Assembly (NCBI GenBank): GCA_963833745.1
Contig: CAWHZD010000004.1
Location: forward strand, 1,302,001 to 1,366,000
Source of the DNA: AP-15 sp963833745
GTDB lineage: Bacteria > Pseudomonadota > Alphaproteobacteria > ATCC43930 > CGMCC-115725
Length of the DNA: 64,000 bases
Direction: 5' to 3'
Both the position numbers and the translations under genes were made by a program. Shown in pieces: positions 1 to 9,086 of this stretch (its first letter is position 1; each line of letters starts with the position of its first letter). Below the pieces are notes generated by a model, which saw nothing but the letters and a program-made list of their open reading frames with translations, was not told where the DNA came from and did not search any database.

Positions 1-891
1 ATTCGCGGCGCGCGGCGCCGACCGACCGGATTATCGCGGACGCCATCCCGCCGAGATGCTAGTCGTTTCTCGATCCGATCGAGCGGCTGCACAACTTGGG
101 GTCGTGGCCGGGAAGCCTGCCTGCCGGTGCGTTGGTCAGCGGCTCTCGTCCCGGCGTCATCGCGGCACGCACCGAGATTGTCCTGGCCCGCCACGAGTGT
201 CGGGGCCGCCATTGCCGCCGGATCGCGCAATACATAGCCGCGACCCCACGCAGTCTCGATGTAATGTCTGCCGCCAGTCGCCAGAGCGAGCTTTCGGCGC
301 AGGTTGCAGACGAAGACGTCGATCGTCGGCCGCTCGGGTTCGTCGATCCCACCGTAAAGATGGTTGAGGAAAGTCTCCTTGGTCACGGTTGTGCCTTTCC
401 GCAAGCTCAGCAGCTCGAGGATGGCGTATTCCTTCCCCGTGAGGCGAACCTGACGGTCATCGACCGAAGCGATGCGGGTGTCCAGATTGACCACGAGCCT
501 GCCCGTCTGGATGACCGATGCTGGATGCCCCTTGGAGCGGCGTACGATCGCCCGGACGCGCGCGATCAGCTCACGAGGATCAAACGGCTTGGTCAGGAAG
601 TCGTCGGCGCCGAAATCGAGAGCCTTGACCTTGTGGTCGGGTGCGGCGAGATCCGAGAGGATCAGGATCGGAGTAACCACGCGCCCGGCGCGCAGCCGCT
701 GCAACATCTTATAACCTTGGACGTCAGGCAACATTACACCGAGGAGAATGATGTCGTAATCGTAGAGTTTGCTGATCTCCACGCAATCGTCACCGAGTTC
801 CTGTCGTATCGCAAGTAAAGCCCTCGCTGGTCAGAAGCACCTTGATGTTGGCGGCGGTAGAAACATCATCGGAGGCAATAAGAGCACGCAT
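1..891 (-). pseudogene. CtrA-like OmpR-family response regulator, frameshifted, runs off the left edge
   Basis: Read on the minus strand from the ATG at 889-891, this gives a receiver domain followed by an OmpR-type winged helix that strongly resembles CtrA, the alphaproteobacterial cell-cycle regulator. Visible signatures are KLYDYDIILL, FGADDFLTKPF, IVRRSKGH, LTGKEYAILELLSLRKG, FLNHLYGGIDEPE and GRGYVLRDP. Two things are wrong with it. An extra base near 799-803 shifts the frame after about 31 codons. The phospho-acceptor Asp expected in IILLD is Gly (codon 738-740, IILLG). The N-terminal acidic pair region also differs (ASDD where CtrA has IEDD). The frame stays open to position 1 with an unusual long tail after the DNA-binding domain, so the true C-terminus is not seen. 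It may be a decaying second copy of ctrA, or a phosphorylation-independent paralogue with a sequencing indel. Confidence 0.85.
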
Positions 892-1568
892 GATAACGCC
901 TAATCCTGTCCTGGATCTGCAACGGGTAGATTGTTAGGACTTTTGCAAAACGGGCTAACGAACCGCATCGCTCGATAGCAACCTCTCGCTCCAGAGCTTC
1001 GCGCGAAAACGGCGAGAGTTACCTCCCGCCGTCGTCGTCACTGCCGGAACTCAAAGGACTGAACTATCGCAATGTACCTACGGCCAAGCACAGGCTCGGC
1101 CCCGCCTCACCCTACCGTCGCAGCCGCCAGCGGGGAGCGACCGTTGACTGATAAATGTCACAGAACGGCGGATTTGTCCAGGAAGCTGGAGCGGCCAGCA
1201 CTGCGGCAAGTTGCCGCTCTCGGTACGGCGTGATGAAAGACGAGCGTCAGTGGCACCCTTCGCGCGCCCGAGCGGAATTGGACATTGGCCCGTGGGGTCC
1301 GCCGAGTTCGAGCAGGTCGAGAGTGAACCTGACGCGGGCCATAGCGGCGTTTCCAGAGACAAGACCAGCAGCAGGCCAAGCAGCCAACGCGGCGGCGTTG
1401 ATGGCCTCTGCATTGGCATCTGTCGAGAATGCATCCCGACCGCTGGCAGCTTGCCATAATTAGTTGCGGTGTCAGTCCTCCGTACAAGCATGAAAATTTT
1501 TCTTGTTCAGCGCGAGAGATTTGCTGTAACCTGCCCTGCACTGCTTGAGGCTGTTCGGGGGAGTTTTC
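892..1568. other. intergenic, no convincing gene
   Basis: This 677-base stretch lies between the CtrA-like gene and the PEP-CTERM gene. Several overlapping open frames exist on both strands, but none shows a recognisable domain. The best is a minus-strand frame ending at 1078 that contains a signal-peptide-like hydrophobic run (WLLGLLLVLSL); its codon content is otherwise unconvincing. Presumably it carries the promoters of both flanking genes. Confidence 0.4.
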
Positions 1569-2126
1569 GTGGCCAACCGACTGATCGGCTCAGTATTTGT
1601 CCTTTTACTGCTATCCGTCTGCCCTCTGACGCCTGCGTCCGCAATTCCGATAACAGCATCCTTTACGGTCAGTGGATTTGGCGTCGGTGCGCCAACCGAC
1701 CCGGTTACCGGGTCGATTGGTTACGACGCGGCTTCGACCATGTCGGATATCAACTCGTTGACCTCGATCAGCCTAACGATCGCGGGGCATACCTACCTGC
1801 TCAGCGACGTGGGCTTCATTTCTTCTGTTGGACTTCAAATCATCGGCGGATCTTTAAATGGCGTTGGCATCGCTTCTCCTGGCACTAATGACTTTGTTCT
1901 GGAATGGAACTCAACTACGCTAAACCCTATTCTTTTAAATTACACTGCCAACTCTTCGCCTGATAGCGTCTTTTCTAGTACGACCTTCCCCGCCTTCAGT
2001 GTTGCCGCCGCTGCTGTCCCGGAGCCAAGCAGTTTGCTCCTTCTTTTGGTAGGCATCGCTGGCCTCTGCGTGTGTCCGCATCTTGTGCGCCGCCTGTCGA
2101 TCAAAACTTCATCCGTGGCCAGGTGA
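1569..2126 (+). CDS. PEP-CTERM sorting-signal protein
   Basis: Predicted exported protein of 185 residues. It starts with an N-terminal signal peptide (ANRLIGSVFVLLLLSVC, cleavage probably after PASA). A Ser/Thr/Gly-rich middle of beta-type composition follows, then a C-terminal tripartite sorting signal: the VPEPSS motif, a hydrophobic helix (LLLLLVGIAGLCV) and a basic tail (VRR). PEP-CTERM proteins are cut and anchored by an exosortase and are usually linked to exopolysaccharide or biofilm. I chose the GTG at 1569 because GGGGGAG lies just upstream; a TTG at 1545 is in frame but has no comparable site. No exosortase gene is in this window, so the partner must be elsewhere if it exists. Cys residues inside the C-terminal helix are slightly unusual. 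Confidence 0.85.
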   Translation: MANRLIGSVFVLLLLSVCPLTPASAIPITASFTVSGFGVGAPTDPVTGSIGYDAASTMSDINSLTSISLTIAGHTYLLSDVGFISSVGLQIIGGSLNGVGIASPGTNDFVLEWNSTTLNPILLNYTANSSPDSVFSSTTFPAFSVAAAAVPEPSSLLLLLVGIAGLCVCPHLVRRLSIKTSSVAR

Positions 2127-2437
2127 AGTAAAGCGCAAGAGCGGGCAGAAATTGACCGCTCGTCGCCATCTGCCACCCGGGGCTTGGCGCTGCCTGACGC
2201 TCCGGGGTTGTGAATGCAGAATGGTTGAGGCCGCGACAGGCAGCCCCTGCAGCAAGGCCGCTAGGCGGCTGACCCGCACAGGCACGCCCGGCCCGTAGTG
2301 TGGGCCGGCGGGTTCGACATGGTCGCCGCTATCGCAACCGAGCGGCGGGAATGAGAAAGCCCCCCTTCTGGCCGGGCCTGTGCGGCGGGGAGCCCGGCCA
2401 GGGGTCACCGCAGAATATGACCTAGTGCCAGCGGCGG
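2127..2437. other. intergenic, no gene seen
   Basis: This stretch lies between the stop of the PEP-CTERM gene and the stop of the IS-broken membrane-protein gene, so the two genes converge here. It would be expected to hold terminators, but I see no clear hairpin with a T-run. Confidence 0.4.
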
Positions 2438-2562
2438 CTAGCGGGAATGGATCAAATAGGCGATTGCGTACCCGACCGCGCCAGCTAGTAGGAGCGCCAG
2501 TAACGGCTGCTCGGCTGTATTTCGGGCCAAATATTCGGCCGCCTGCGCGCGCTGTCCATACG

Positions 2563-3844
2563 GACGCCTCTAAGAACCGGTTGTTTTTGATGACGAATCG
2601 CCCGCTCTTGAGATTGGGGGATGCGGGGGCTGGGCAATGGCAAGACAAGCCGGATTTTTCGATGGCGAGGAGCGGCTGAGGGCCCTGTCGGCGGCGGGCG
2701 ATCCGCTGGAGCGGCTGGCGGCGGTGGTCGATTTTGAGGTGTTTCGCGCCGATCTGGAGGCGACGCTGGCCCGATCGGATCGGGCGAAGGGTGGGCGTCC
2801 GCCTTACGATCCGGTGCTGATGTTTAAGGTGCTGGTATTGCAGACGCTCTACACCTTGTCGGACGACCAGACCGAGTATCAGCTCAAGGACCGGTGGTCG
2901 TTCATGCGGTTTGTCGGACTGGCGCTGCACGACCCGGTGCCGGACGCCAAGACGATTTGGCTTTTTCGCGAGCAATTGGCCCGAGCCGGTGCGGTCGAGC
3001 GGCTGTTTGCGCGGTTTGACGCGATCCTGCGCGCCAAGGGCTGGCTGGCGATGGGCGGTCAGATCGTTGATGCAACGGTGATCGAGGCGCGCCGGCCACG
3101 GCTGAGCTGGGCCGAGAAGCAGACGATCAAGGGCGGCGGGGTGCCCGCCGCTTGGACCCCGGCGCGGCGCGCCCAGATCGACCGCGACGGGCGCTGGACC
3201 ATCAAGCGTGGGGGCAAGCGCCAGGCGCCGCCGGGTGCGGGCCACCAGCGTCGGCCGGAGATCGCGGTGCCGATGTTCGGCTATAAGAACCATGTCGGCA
3301 TCGATCGCGAGCATGGTTTGCTGCGGCGCTATGTCGTCACCCACGCGGCGGCCTATGACGGCGGGCAGCTCGGCGCCGTGCTCGACCGCGACAACACCGC
3401 CAGCGATGTGTGGGCCGACACCGCCTACCGTTCGGCCGCCAACCTCGACCTGCTCGAGCGCCGCGGTCTCAAGCCGCAGTTCCAGCGCAAAAAGCCGCGC
3501 GGCCGCAAGATGCCGACCCATATCGCCCGCGGCAATGCCACCCGCGCCCGGGTGCGCTCGCGCGTCGAGCACGTCTTCGCCGTCCAGAAATGCCGGCTTG
3601 GCCTGATCGTTCGCACCATCGGCATGGCCCGAGCCCGGGCCAAGATCGGCCTCGCCAATCTCGCCTACAATTTTACCCGCCTGGTCTGGATTACTGGCCA
3701 AACCGCGCCTGCCTGATCGTAAACCCACAAAATCACGGCTCACACCGAACCCTGCCCCTTGAGCGTATCGGTCGCCGCCACCAATGCCAGTCATCCGACC
3801 CTCGACACACCCCCAACCACGCTCAAAACTCCGTTATTCGAGGT
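2563..3844 (+). mobile_element. IS5-family insertion sequence, complete
   Basis: 1282-base element flanked by the 9-base direct repeat GTCCATACG (2554-2562 and 3845-3853). It has imperfect terminal inverted repeats (GCCTCTAAGAACCGG at the left against ACCTCGAATAACGGA at the right) and carries one transposase gene. The boundaries are confirmed because removing the element plus one repeat copy restores the reading frame of the host gene. The 9-base duplication is longer than the 4 bases typical of IS5 itself and closer to the IS903 subgroup. Confidence 0.85.
2637..3716 (+). CDS. IS5-family transposase
   Basis: DDE transposase of 359 residues that moves the surrounding IS element. The N-terminal DUF772-like region (RPPYDPVLMFKVLVLQTLY) is followed by a DDE catalytic core: GQIVDATVIEARR holds the first Asp, VWADTAYRS the second, and RSRVEHVFAVQK the Glu. 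The C-terminal part (KIGLANLAYNFTRLVWI) is typical of the family. The frame is intact from the ATG at 2637 to the stop, so it may be functional. A very long open frame on the opposite strand (2109-3794) is only a high-GC shadow of this gene. Confidence 0.95.
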   Translation: MARQAGFFDGEERLRALSAAGDPLERLAAVVDFEVFRADLEATLARSDRAKGGRPPYDPVLMFKVLVLQTLYTLSDDQTEYQLKDRWSFMRFVGLALHDPVPDAKTIWLFREQLARAGAVERLFARFDAILRAKGWLAMGGQIVDATVIEARRPRLSWAEKQTIKGGGVPAAWTPARRAQIDRDGRWTIKRGGKRQAPPGAGHQRRPEIAVPMFGYKNHVGIDREHGLLRRYVVTHAAAYDGGQLGAVLDRDNTASDVWADTAYRSAANLDLLERRGLKPQFQRKKPRGRKMPTHIARGNATRARVRSRVEHVFAVQKCRLGLIVRTIGMARARAKIGLANLAYNFTRLVWITGQTAPA

Positions 3845-3999
3845 GTCCATACGCCTTTGACGCGACGTCGCTGGCTTGCTTGATAGCTTCGGTCGCCGCA
3901 CCCTGGATCGTGCTCCCCGCCTCGGCCGCTGCCGTCTGCGCCTTTCCGGCTAAGTCGCTCGCGGTATCCATCGCGCTTGCGACGCCGCGCTTCACCTGA

Positions 4000-5892
4000 C
4001 CCAACTTCCGCAGTTTGGATTTGAAGACGGCTGATTATCAACGGCTTGGAGGCCATTTTCAGATTTAGGCACCACATTTTCTTGGGGGTTCAGCGGGCGG
4101 GCGGCATCTCCTGGAAGACGGGCGGCAGGGTGATCTCGATAGCGCGGCAGATCGGATCAATGGTTGCGCCGGGAGCGGTGCGCAGTCGGGCCCGGCGACC
4201 ATCCTGTTTGACCTCGATCTCACTGAGGTCAGCAAGATCATCGATGATGCGCTGCCATTCGAGCTTGCTGCGGCGTGCCGCCAGACGGTCCGTCAGTTCC
4301 TTGCGCAGCACCAAGGCGAGGAAGGTGCAGAAGACGTGGCCGCGGATGCCGGCATCGGTTTTGTGGAAGATCGGCCGGGTGGCAAGCAGCGCTTTTGCGG
4401 TTTTGAAGGCGTCCTCCACGGCGAGGAGGTTACGGTATCGCAGGACGACTTGGAGGGCGGAGATTTTCGTGTTGGTGCGCAGCACGAACAGGCCGTCGAA
4501 GCGGGCGTCGGCCTCGACCTTGGCCCGATCAATGACAAAGCCGTCGCCCACGGGCGTCTTGAGGAAACGGCGAAAGCCCTTGTTGGCGACCAGTGCCTTG
4601 TCGCCTTGCGCGAGCTTGCGCTCGAGGCCGGCGATCAGTTCGGCGCGCGCCTCGGCATCCTTTCTGGCTTCCTCGTCGTTGCGACAGATGATGTAGCGCC
4701 GCCCGGCGATTGTGGTCTCCCTGACGGCGAGTTCAGTCTCGCCCTTCTGCCGCCGGATGAGCAGCGGCACGCTGACGCCGTCATCCTCAATGACCTCGGC
4801 GCGCACCTCGCGGCTGGTGCGCTCGCGCACGCCGAGAATGTACTCGATCTTCTCGGCTTCGAGCGCCGCCATGGTGGGGGCGCTGATCATGCCGCGATCG
4901 GCGACGATGCAGGTCCGGGCGATGTCGAAGCGATCGCGCAGACGGCGCACCACCGGCAACAACATCGTCACGTCGGCGGTGTTGCCCGGCAGCAGGAACG
5001 AGGCGATCGGCCGGTCGGCGTCATCCAGCACGATGCCGAGCACGACCGGCTTCAAGTGCCCTCGGTAGTCCTTGGAATGGCCGCGCTGACCCAGGTTCTC
5101 ACCGCCGGCGCCCTCGAACCATAACGTCGTCGTATCGAAGAAGGCGATCGACACCGCACCGAACAGCGGCTGGCGATGCCGGTAGAGCGCTTCCTCGATC
5201 GCCTCGGCGGTGCCGCGGCCGTGCTCGTCGATTTCGCCGAGCCAGGCCATCGCCTTGTACGCCTCGTCGAGCCCGAGCCCTTCGGCGCCGGGGACGCGCA
5301 AGCCGTTGCGCCATTCGCTCGCGTGGCGGTCGGAACCCGAGACCGTCAGCCGATGCAGTACGGTGATAGACCGCCCGCTCGACATCGAAGCCGAAGCGCC
5401 GGTCGGCGAGCAGGCTGGTGAGCACGTCGCGGCATCCGGTTTCGGCCCACAACCGGCCGAACACCAAATCGGGTCCGATGCTGACGCGGCGCAGTTCCGG
5501 CAACTCGCCGCGATAGAAGCTCGACAGCACGATCGTCCGTCGCGAATGCCGCGCCGCCGAGGCGATCAGCCCGTCGATCAGGCCGGAGGCTTCGACCTCG
5601 TCGCGCCGGCCGAGCGCCTTGATGACGCGCTGAACGTGGCGCCCGCCCTCGCGTGCGTTCTCGACGAGGTAGAGGTACTCATAGGCTCCGATCTTCTTGA
5701 CGCGGACGAACATGGCGCGGCACCCTGCTTGCGGCAAGGGCACCACGATTCGTCGCCACTTCTCAAGATAAATAAACCGTCTCAATCACAAAAATATCGA
5801 TCATTTAGCACCACAATGCGAGCGGTGTCGTCGCAACCCCAGCATTTCTGCGATCCCCAGCGACCGCATCACCCAAAACCGCGGAAGTTGGG
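4000..5892 (-). mobile_element. IS1634-family insertion sequence with a defective transposase
   Basis: 1893-base element bounded by the 5-base direct repeat CCTGA (3995-3999 and 5893-5897). The inverted ends are CCCAACTTCCGCAG at the left and CCCAACTTCCGCGG read inward from the right. As with the neighbouring IS5-family element, removing it with one CCTGA restores the host membrane-protein frame. Its right 527 bases are repeated at 14406-14936. Confidence 0.85.
4090..5713 (-). pseudogene. IS1634-family transposase, frameshifted
   Basis: The transposase reads from the ATG at 5713 (MFVRVKKIGAYEYLYLVE) to about 5367 in one frame, then continues in another frame to the stop at 4090. The second part holds the catalytic core (FFDTTTLWFEG, IVADRGMISAPTM, GHVFCTFLALVLRKEL). 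At the junction this copy reads GTCTATCACC. The partial copy near 14410 reads GTCTATATCA at the same place, so two bases (AT) appear to have been lost here. Without that loss the protein would be about 540 residues, normal for the family. The element is therefore probably immobile unless helped from elsewhere. Confidence 0.85.
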
Positions 5893-6188
5893 CCTGATCG
5901 CCAAACCGAATATCGTCCATTACTGCCCTCACAGCTTTTCTGATCTGCCTGTAAACGACCGAGCAGCGAAAACGATCCGAACGTCGATCTAGACACCCGG
6001 CGAACCACAACGCTGACAGCATCGCGGAGACAATGCTCCCCGAAGAGCAAGCAAACGGCTTAATTTTTGAGCAACATTTCCGTGGGAACTGCGACCGGAA
6101 GATGACTGTTGGAAGGATAGGCTAGGACAGGGGAAGTTAAAGACCGCGCATTGGGGGGGGTCGGCATCTGTTCTCTCGGAGGAGACGC

Positions 6189-6398
6189 ATGCAGCGAGAT
6201 CCGCAGGAATTGCGAGTGCTAGCGCGACGGTGTCGAGAGCGTGCGGAGTCTTCGATAGACCTCGCGGCTATTGAGCAGCTCCGCCGCTGGGCTGTCGAGC
6301 TAGCCGACGCGGCCGATGAGATCGAGCGGAACGCGGGTGAGCCCAGAGAGGCCACCGTCCATCGCATCCTGGCGCGGCGCGGCGCGGGCGACACCTGA
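6189..6398 (+). CDS. small conserved hypothetical protein, charged helical
   Basis: 69-residue protein with a strong ribosome-binding site (GGAGGAG, 7 bases before the ATG). The sequence is Arg/Glu/Ala-rich and predicted helical (RVLARRCRERAESS, LRRWAVELADAADEIER). Similar short proteins beginning MQRDPQE are common in Bradyrhizobium-type genomes, from memory, and have no known function. It stands alone on the plus strand after the IS-broken gene. It is soluble, with no signal peptide. Confidence 0.7.
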   Translation: MQRDPQELRVLARRCRERAESSIDLAAIEQLRRWAVELADAADEIERNAGEPREATVHRILARRGAGDT

Positions 6399-6512
6399 TC
6401 GCGTTGCTCGGTGCGCTGGTGGGTTGACCCCAGAGCCCTCGCCCGCCGCCACCGGGAACCGCCGCAAAGCGCCGGCGGTTTACCCGCACAGTGCAACAGT
6501 AGGAAATCACGA

Positions 6513-6809
6513 ATGACCAAGCATCTACTGGCCGGTGTGGCCGCCCTGGGTTTGTTGACTAGCGTGGCCCTGGCACAGGGCACGCCCGGTTCCGGCGCCT
6601 CAACAACCACCGTGACCTCAAGCCCCAATGGCGGTTCGAGCACGTCCACGACCAAGCAAGGGACCGGGTGGAACGGGGATGCGGTCACCAAGAAGGACAG
6701 CTACAAGCAGGGCGTCACGGGCAGTTCGGAAACCCACTCGAAGACAGAGACCGACCCCACGGGCGCGGGCACGACGACGCAGTCGACGACGACCACCACG
6801 CCCCGGTAG
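6513..6809 (+). CDS. small exported Ser/Thr-rich protein
   Basis: 98-residue protein with a clear signal peptide (KHLLAGVAALGLLTSVALAQ). The mature part is almost entirely Thr, Ser, Gly and charged residues and ends in a Thr run (QSTTTTTPR). The start was set at the ATG at 6513, with AGGAAA upstream; the longer open frame back to 6411 lacks a start signal. The mature region has no domain and looks intrinsically disordered, so a periplasmic or surface role is likely. The Thr-rich tail is simple sequence, which can arise by slippage. Confidence 0.7.
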   Translation: MTKHLLAGVAALGLLTSVALAQGTPGSGASTTTVTSSPNGGSSTSTTKQGTGWNGDAVTKKDSYKQGVTGSSETHSKTETDPTGAGTTTQSTTTTTPR

Positions 6810-6833
6810 CCGGCGCTCCGCGCGAGCCGCTTG

Positions 6834-7001
6834 ATGCGTGCTCAAAGCCCAAACCCGAACCCGCCGCCGGGGACGCCGCCGATGCCCCCGCCCGATCCGA
6901 CGCGGCCGCCATTGACCGATCGCCCGTCGCCAATACTGATCCCGCGGCCCGAGCCACCGCCCGCGCCGATCGACGATCCGCCACCTGCGCCGAGCGCATA
7001 A
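6834..7001 (+). CDS. short proline-rich protein
   Basis: 55-codon open frame starting at an ATG 24 bases after the exported Thr-rich protein. It is built of Pro-rich repeats (PNPNPPPGTPPMPPPDP, IPRPEPPPAPIDDPPPAPS). It has no recognised domain or membrane segment. The position directly after the preceding gene suggests they are co-transcribed. The consistent Pro-rich pattern with a clean stop supports coding, but composition bias in high-GC DNA could also produce it and no strong ribosome-binding site precedes it. Confidence 0.4.
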   Translation: MRAQSPNPNPPPGTPPMPPPDPTRPPLTDRPSPILIPRPEPPPAPIDDPPPAPSA

Positions 7002-7159
7002 GGAAGGTGCTCCTGTTATCCGGTCGCGCTGACCGCAGTGGTGTTGCATCGCTCGCCCGAGGTCGTCAGCGTGGTCGAGTTCGGCGCGGGAAGGCACGTC
7101 GACCCGGAAATGCGATGCCGAGAAAATGGCACTCTGGAGTTAGCTCCGGGCGGCCGCCA

Positions 7160-7348
7160 TCATTGAGGCTGCCCGAGCGAATTATCCCTGAGGATCACAA
7201 TCGCAGTACGGACGCGCAGCCATTCGGCCTGTCTGTCCCGTTCGCCGTGGTCGAGCATCAAATTCGAACATTCGATCGCCGCGCCCTCGGCTTCGTTGCC
7301 CTCAATAATCTGGGCGGCAATGTGCCATATCACCGCATGAGATTTCAT
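7160..7348 (-). CDS. small conserved hypothetical protein
   Basis: 62-residue protein starting at the ATG at 7348, with GGGAGG 4 bases upstream; the longer frame to 7477 is not needed. The sequence (KSHAVIWHIAAQIIEGNE, then DRQAEWLRVRTAIVILRD) is mixed helical and soluble. It is not recognised as a named family. It lies convergent to the proline-rich gene and is the first of several minus-strand small genes in this stretch. Confidence 0.6.
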   Translation of the reverse strand: MKSHAVIWHIAAQIIEGNEAEGAAIECSNLMLDHGERDRQAEWLRVRTAIVILRDNSLGQPQ

Positions 7349-7575
7349 GACACCTCCCTGGAGGCTCAGAGGGATACCCGCGGCTGCTGACTGGCCCCAG
7401 AAAGATACGGCGCTGCCCTGACAGGACGGTGACAATTCGGCGACCGGGGGGTCGTCACGGGACCCGAACACCGGCAAACGAAGGGGTGATCAAAGGAACG
7501 GCCGGGGCGGTGTGAGGACCCCGGCCAAGTTGACAGAGAGACTGAGATTGTCAGGACAGGACAATCTCTTTCAGG

Positions 7576-8034
7576 CTAACCCGGACCCTTGCCGACGGTT
7601 CCGTCACCGGGCTCCGGCGAACTCCGGGCGCGCAGCTTGGCCTGGCTCCGTGATAGACAACAGGCTGGGGACCGGCCTAACGGTGCGGGTTTCACGGTTC
7701 CTGTCGCAAGCACGATGACAAGGGTCCCGAGGTCTCCGCCTGGGCTCCTTACCAACGCGACCTCGGTATGGTCCGGTACACAGCCGGTCCCGCTCGTCCC
7801 GTGGAATTCATAAATCTCGGTTCCCGCAGGGTCGCTCGCCTCCACCGAGATCACTGCCTGACTATTACCCTTCGCGAAGATTGCGAGGCTCTCGGTGCCG
7901 TGGAGCGTGAACGGCGCTAACGGCGCGTGAAGTCGAACTGTGGCGACGGTAGTCCCGTGATTATGGCATGTCTCATTGAATGTCGCCACGACACTGCCTG
8001 TTCCATTAATCAGTTCTGCCCTGCCTTTGGACAT
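7576..8034 (-). CDS. hypothetical protein, beta-rich
   Basis: 152 residues from the ATG at 8034, preceded by GGGAGA at good spacing. The first 110 residues look like a beta-sandwich (GTGSVVATFNETCHNHGTT, LAIFAKGNSQAVISVEA, EVALVRSPGGDLGTLVIVLA) with paired Cys residues. The last 40 residues are basic and less protein-like. There is no signal peptide. No family was recognised. An upstream extension of the frame to 8304 is open but has no start signal and unconvincing content. Confidence 0.5.
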   Translation of the reverse strand: MSKGRAELINGTGSVVATFNETCHNHGTTVATVRLHAPLAPFTLHGTESLAIFAKGNSQAVISVEASDPAGTEIYEFHGTSGTGCVPDHTEVALVRSPGGDLGTLVIVLATGTVKPAPLGRSPACCLSRSQAKLRARSSPEPGDGTVGKGPG

Positions 8035-8556
8035 GGTGCGGTCTCCCTTGCACTCGGCGGAGGGTTTGGCACGAAATACGCCAGTTCGAGTGTGAGGTTG
8101 CTCACTCTCGGCAGCACAAACAGGCACGCGAGCCGGAGCAATCTTCCTCCTCTGGATGCGTTTACTTCGGAGGTGGCCGGCGCGACTAGCCCAGGAAAGC
8201 GACCAAGGAGAGGCGGAGGAAGCCGTTCCAGCTTGCGCGGGGCATGTCGGGTCTCCGGGAGGTCGCGTGGCCAGAGGAGGCCATATCGGCGAGGGCCGAA
8301 GCAAGCGCGCTCTGAGCTGGTAATCGCCGGGGCAGCGTCGGCTCCATCTCGGGATCGGATCAGCAAACCCTGGGCGGCTTTACTGATTGGCATTGAGTGG
8401 CGCTGACCCAAGCCCGCAATGACGCACGCGCGCCGGTCGGTGAGGACGAAACCCGGCCAACTCGCCGCAGCGAAGTTGGCGATGATTTCCAGCCCTGGGC
8501 TGGGCCCGCGCCCCCTCGAGAGGCTCAGCGCCGCGGCGTCTGTGTTTTCCAAAATA
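8035..8556. other. intergenic, no convincing gene
   Basis: 522 bases between two minus-strand small genes. Open frames here overlap each other on both strands and show no domain, signal peptide or clear ribosome-binding site. It may be the remains of a lost gene. Confidence 0.35.
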
Positions 8557-8763
8557 TCATCGCAGATTGCCGTTGAAGACCTTGGCGAAAGCATCGGCCT
8601 CGACATCGTCGGCAAAGGTCAGCACCACGACAACCGTGTCGCCCTCCTCGCGGACATACCTGAAGCTCTTCAAGCCGGTTTTGTTGTGGTCCAGCCACAA
8701 TCTCATGTGGTCCATTGCCTCCGAGAAGTCATCCTTGCATATTCGGACCTCAACGGACCACAT
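8557..8763 (-). CDS. small conserved hypothetical protein
   Basis: 68-residue soluble protein (MWSVEVRICKDDFSEAM ... VVVVLTFADDVEADAFAKVF). It starts at the ATG at 8763 with GAGGTG upstream. The alternating beta-alpha-beta pattern suggests a small ferredoxin-like fold, which is inference only. The AT-rich stretch just upstream (8775-8910) is the likely promoter region and contrasts with the high GC around it. Confidence 0.7.
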   Translation of the reverse strand: MWSVEVRICKDDFSEAMDHMRLWLDHNKTGLKSFRYVREEGDTVVVVLTFADDVEADAFAKVFNGNLR

Positions 8764-8891
8764 TCTGACACCTCGTTCTCGTTATATATATGAACAACCG
8801 AGTTGACGAGGGGTTCGTTCCATTTTTACTTACCTTAGCAACAATCGTTATTCAATGTTACAAAGTTACATAAATTCTAGTTTCATATGCA

Positions 8892-9086
8892 CTAAAAATA
8901 TACATTGTAAGTCCACGGCCGCCCGACGGAGTGCAGACCGTCCGTAAAGCGTGCTCGCTGGTTGGTGCCAATAAGGATCGCGGCGCAGCACAGCCGCGCA
9001 ATCCACAACACTGCGATAGTCAGTGCGGCCCAGAGGAAGCCCAGGCAGAGGCCAGGGCCGAGGAGGATGAGGAGGGTTGCCAGCAT
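8892..9086 (-). CDS. small membrane protein, coupled to the HNH-like membrane fusion gene
   Basis: 64-residue protein with one long N-terminal hydrophobic stretch (LATLLILLGPGLCLGFLW, AALTIAVLWIARLCCAAIL), probably two membrane helices, then a short basic tail. Its ATG overlaps the stop of the gene upstream as TGATG, so the two are almost certainly translated together. No family was recognised. It may be a membrane partner of the preceding protein. Confidence 0.55.
   Translation of the reverse strand: MLATLLILLGPGLCLGFLWAALTIAVLWIARLCCAAILIGTNQRARFTDGLHSVGRPWTYNVYF

Larger units (their letters stand above)
2438..5920 (-). pseudogene. small membrane-anchored stress-type protein (ElaB/YqjD/DUF883-like), split by two IS insertions
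   Basis: Three minus-strand pieces, 5898-5920 with the first target copy, 3854-3999, and 2438-2562, join in one frame when the two IS elements and one copy of each target duplication are removed. The rebuilt protein is about 97 residues. It starts MDDIRFGDQVKRGVASAM, continues as an Ala-rich amphipathic helix (DLAGKAQTAAAEAGSTIQ, EAIKQASDVASKAYG) and ends with one transmembrane helix (LLALLLAGAVGYAIAYLI) and HSR. The start ATG at 5918-5920 has GAGGG just upstream. The layout matches ribosome- or membrane-associated ElaB/YqjD-type proteins; the family name is my inference. The gene is inactive as it stands, but both insertions look recent because the remaining coding sequence is intact. Confidence 0.85.

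Noticed and set aside
2109..3794. 561-codon minus-strand open frame
   Set aside because: It is the exact antisense of the IS5-family transposase; its content is Arg/Gly/Ala-rich shadow sequence without a domain.
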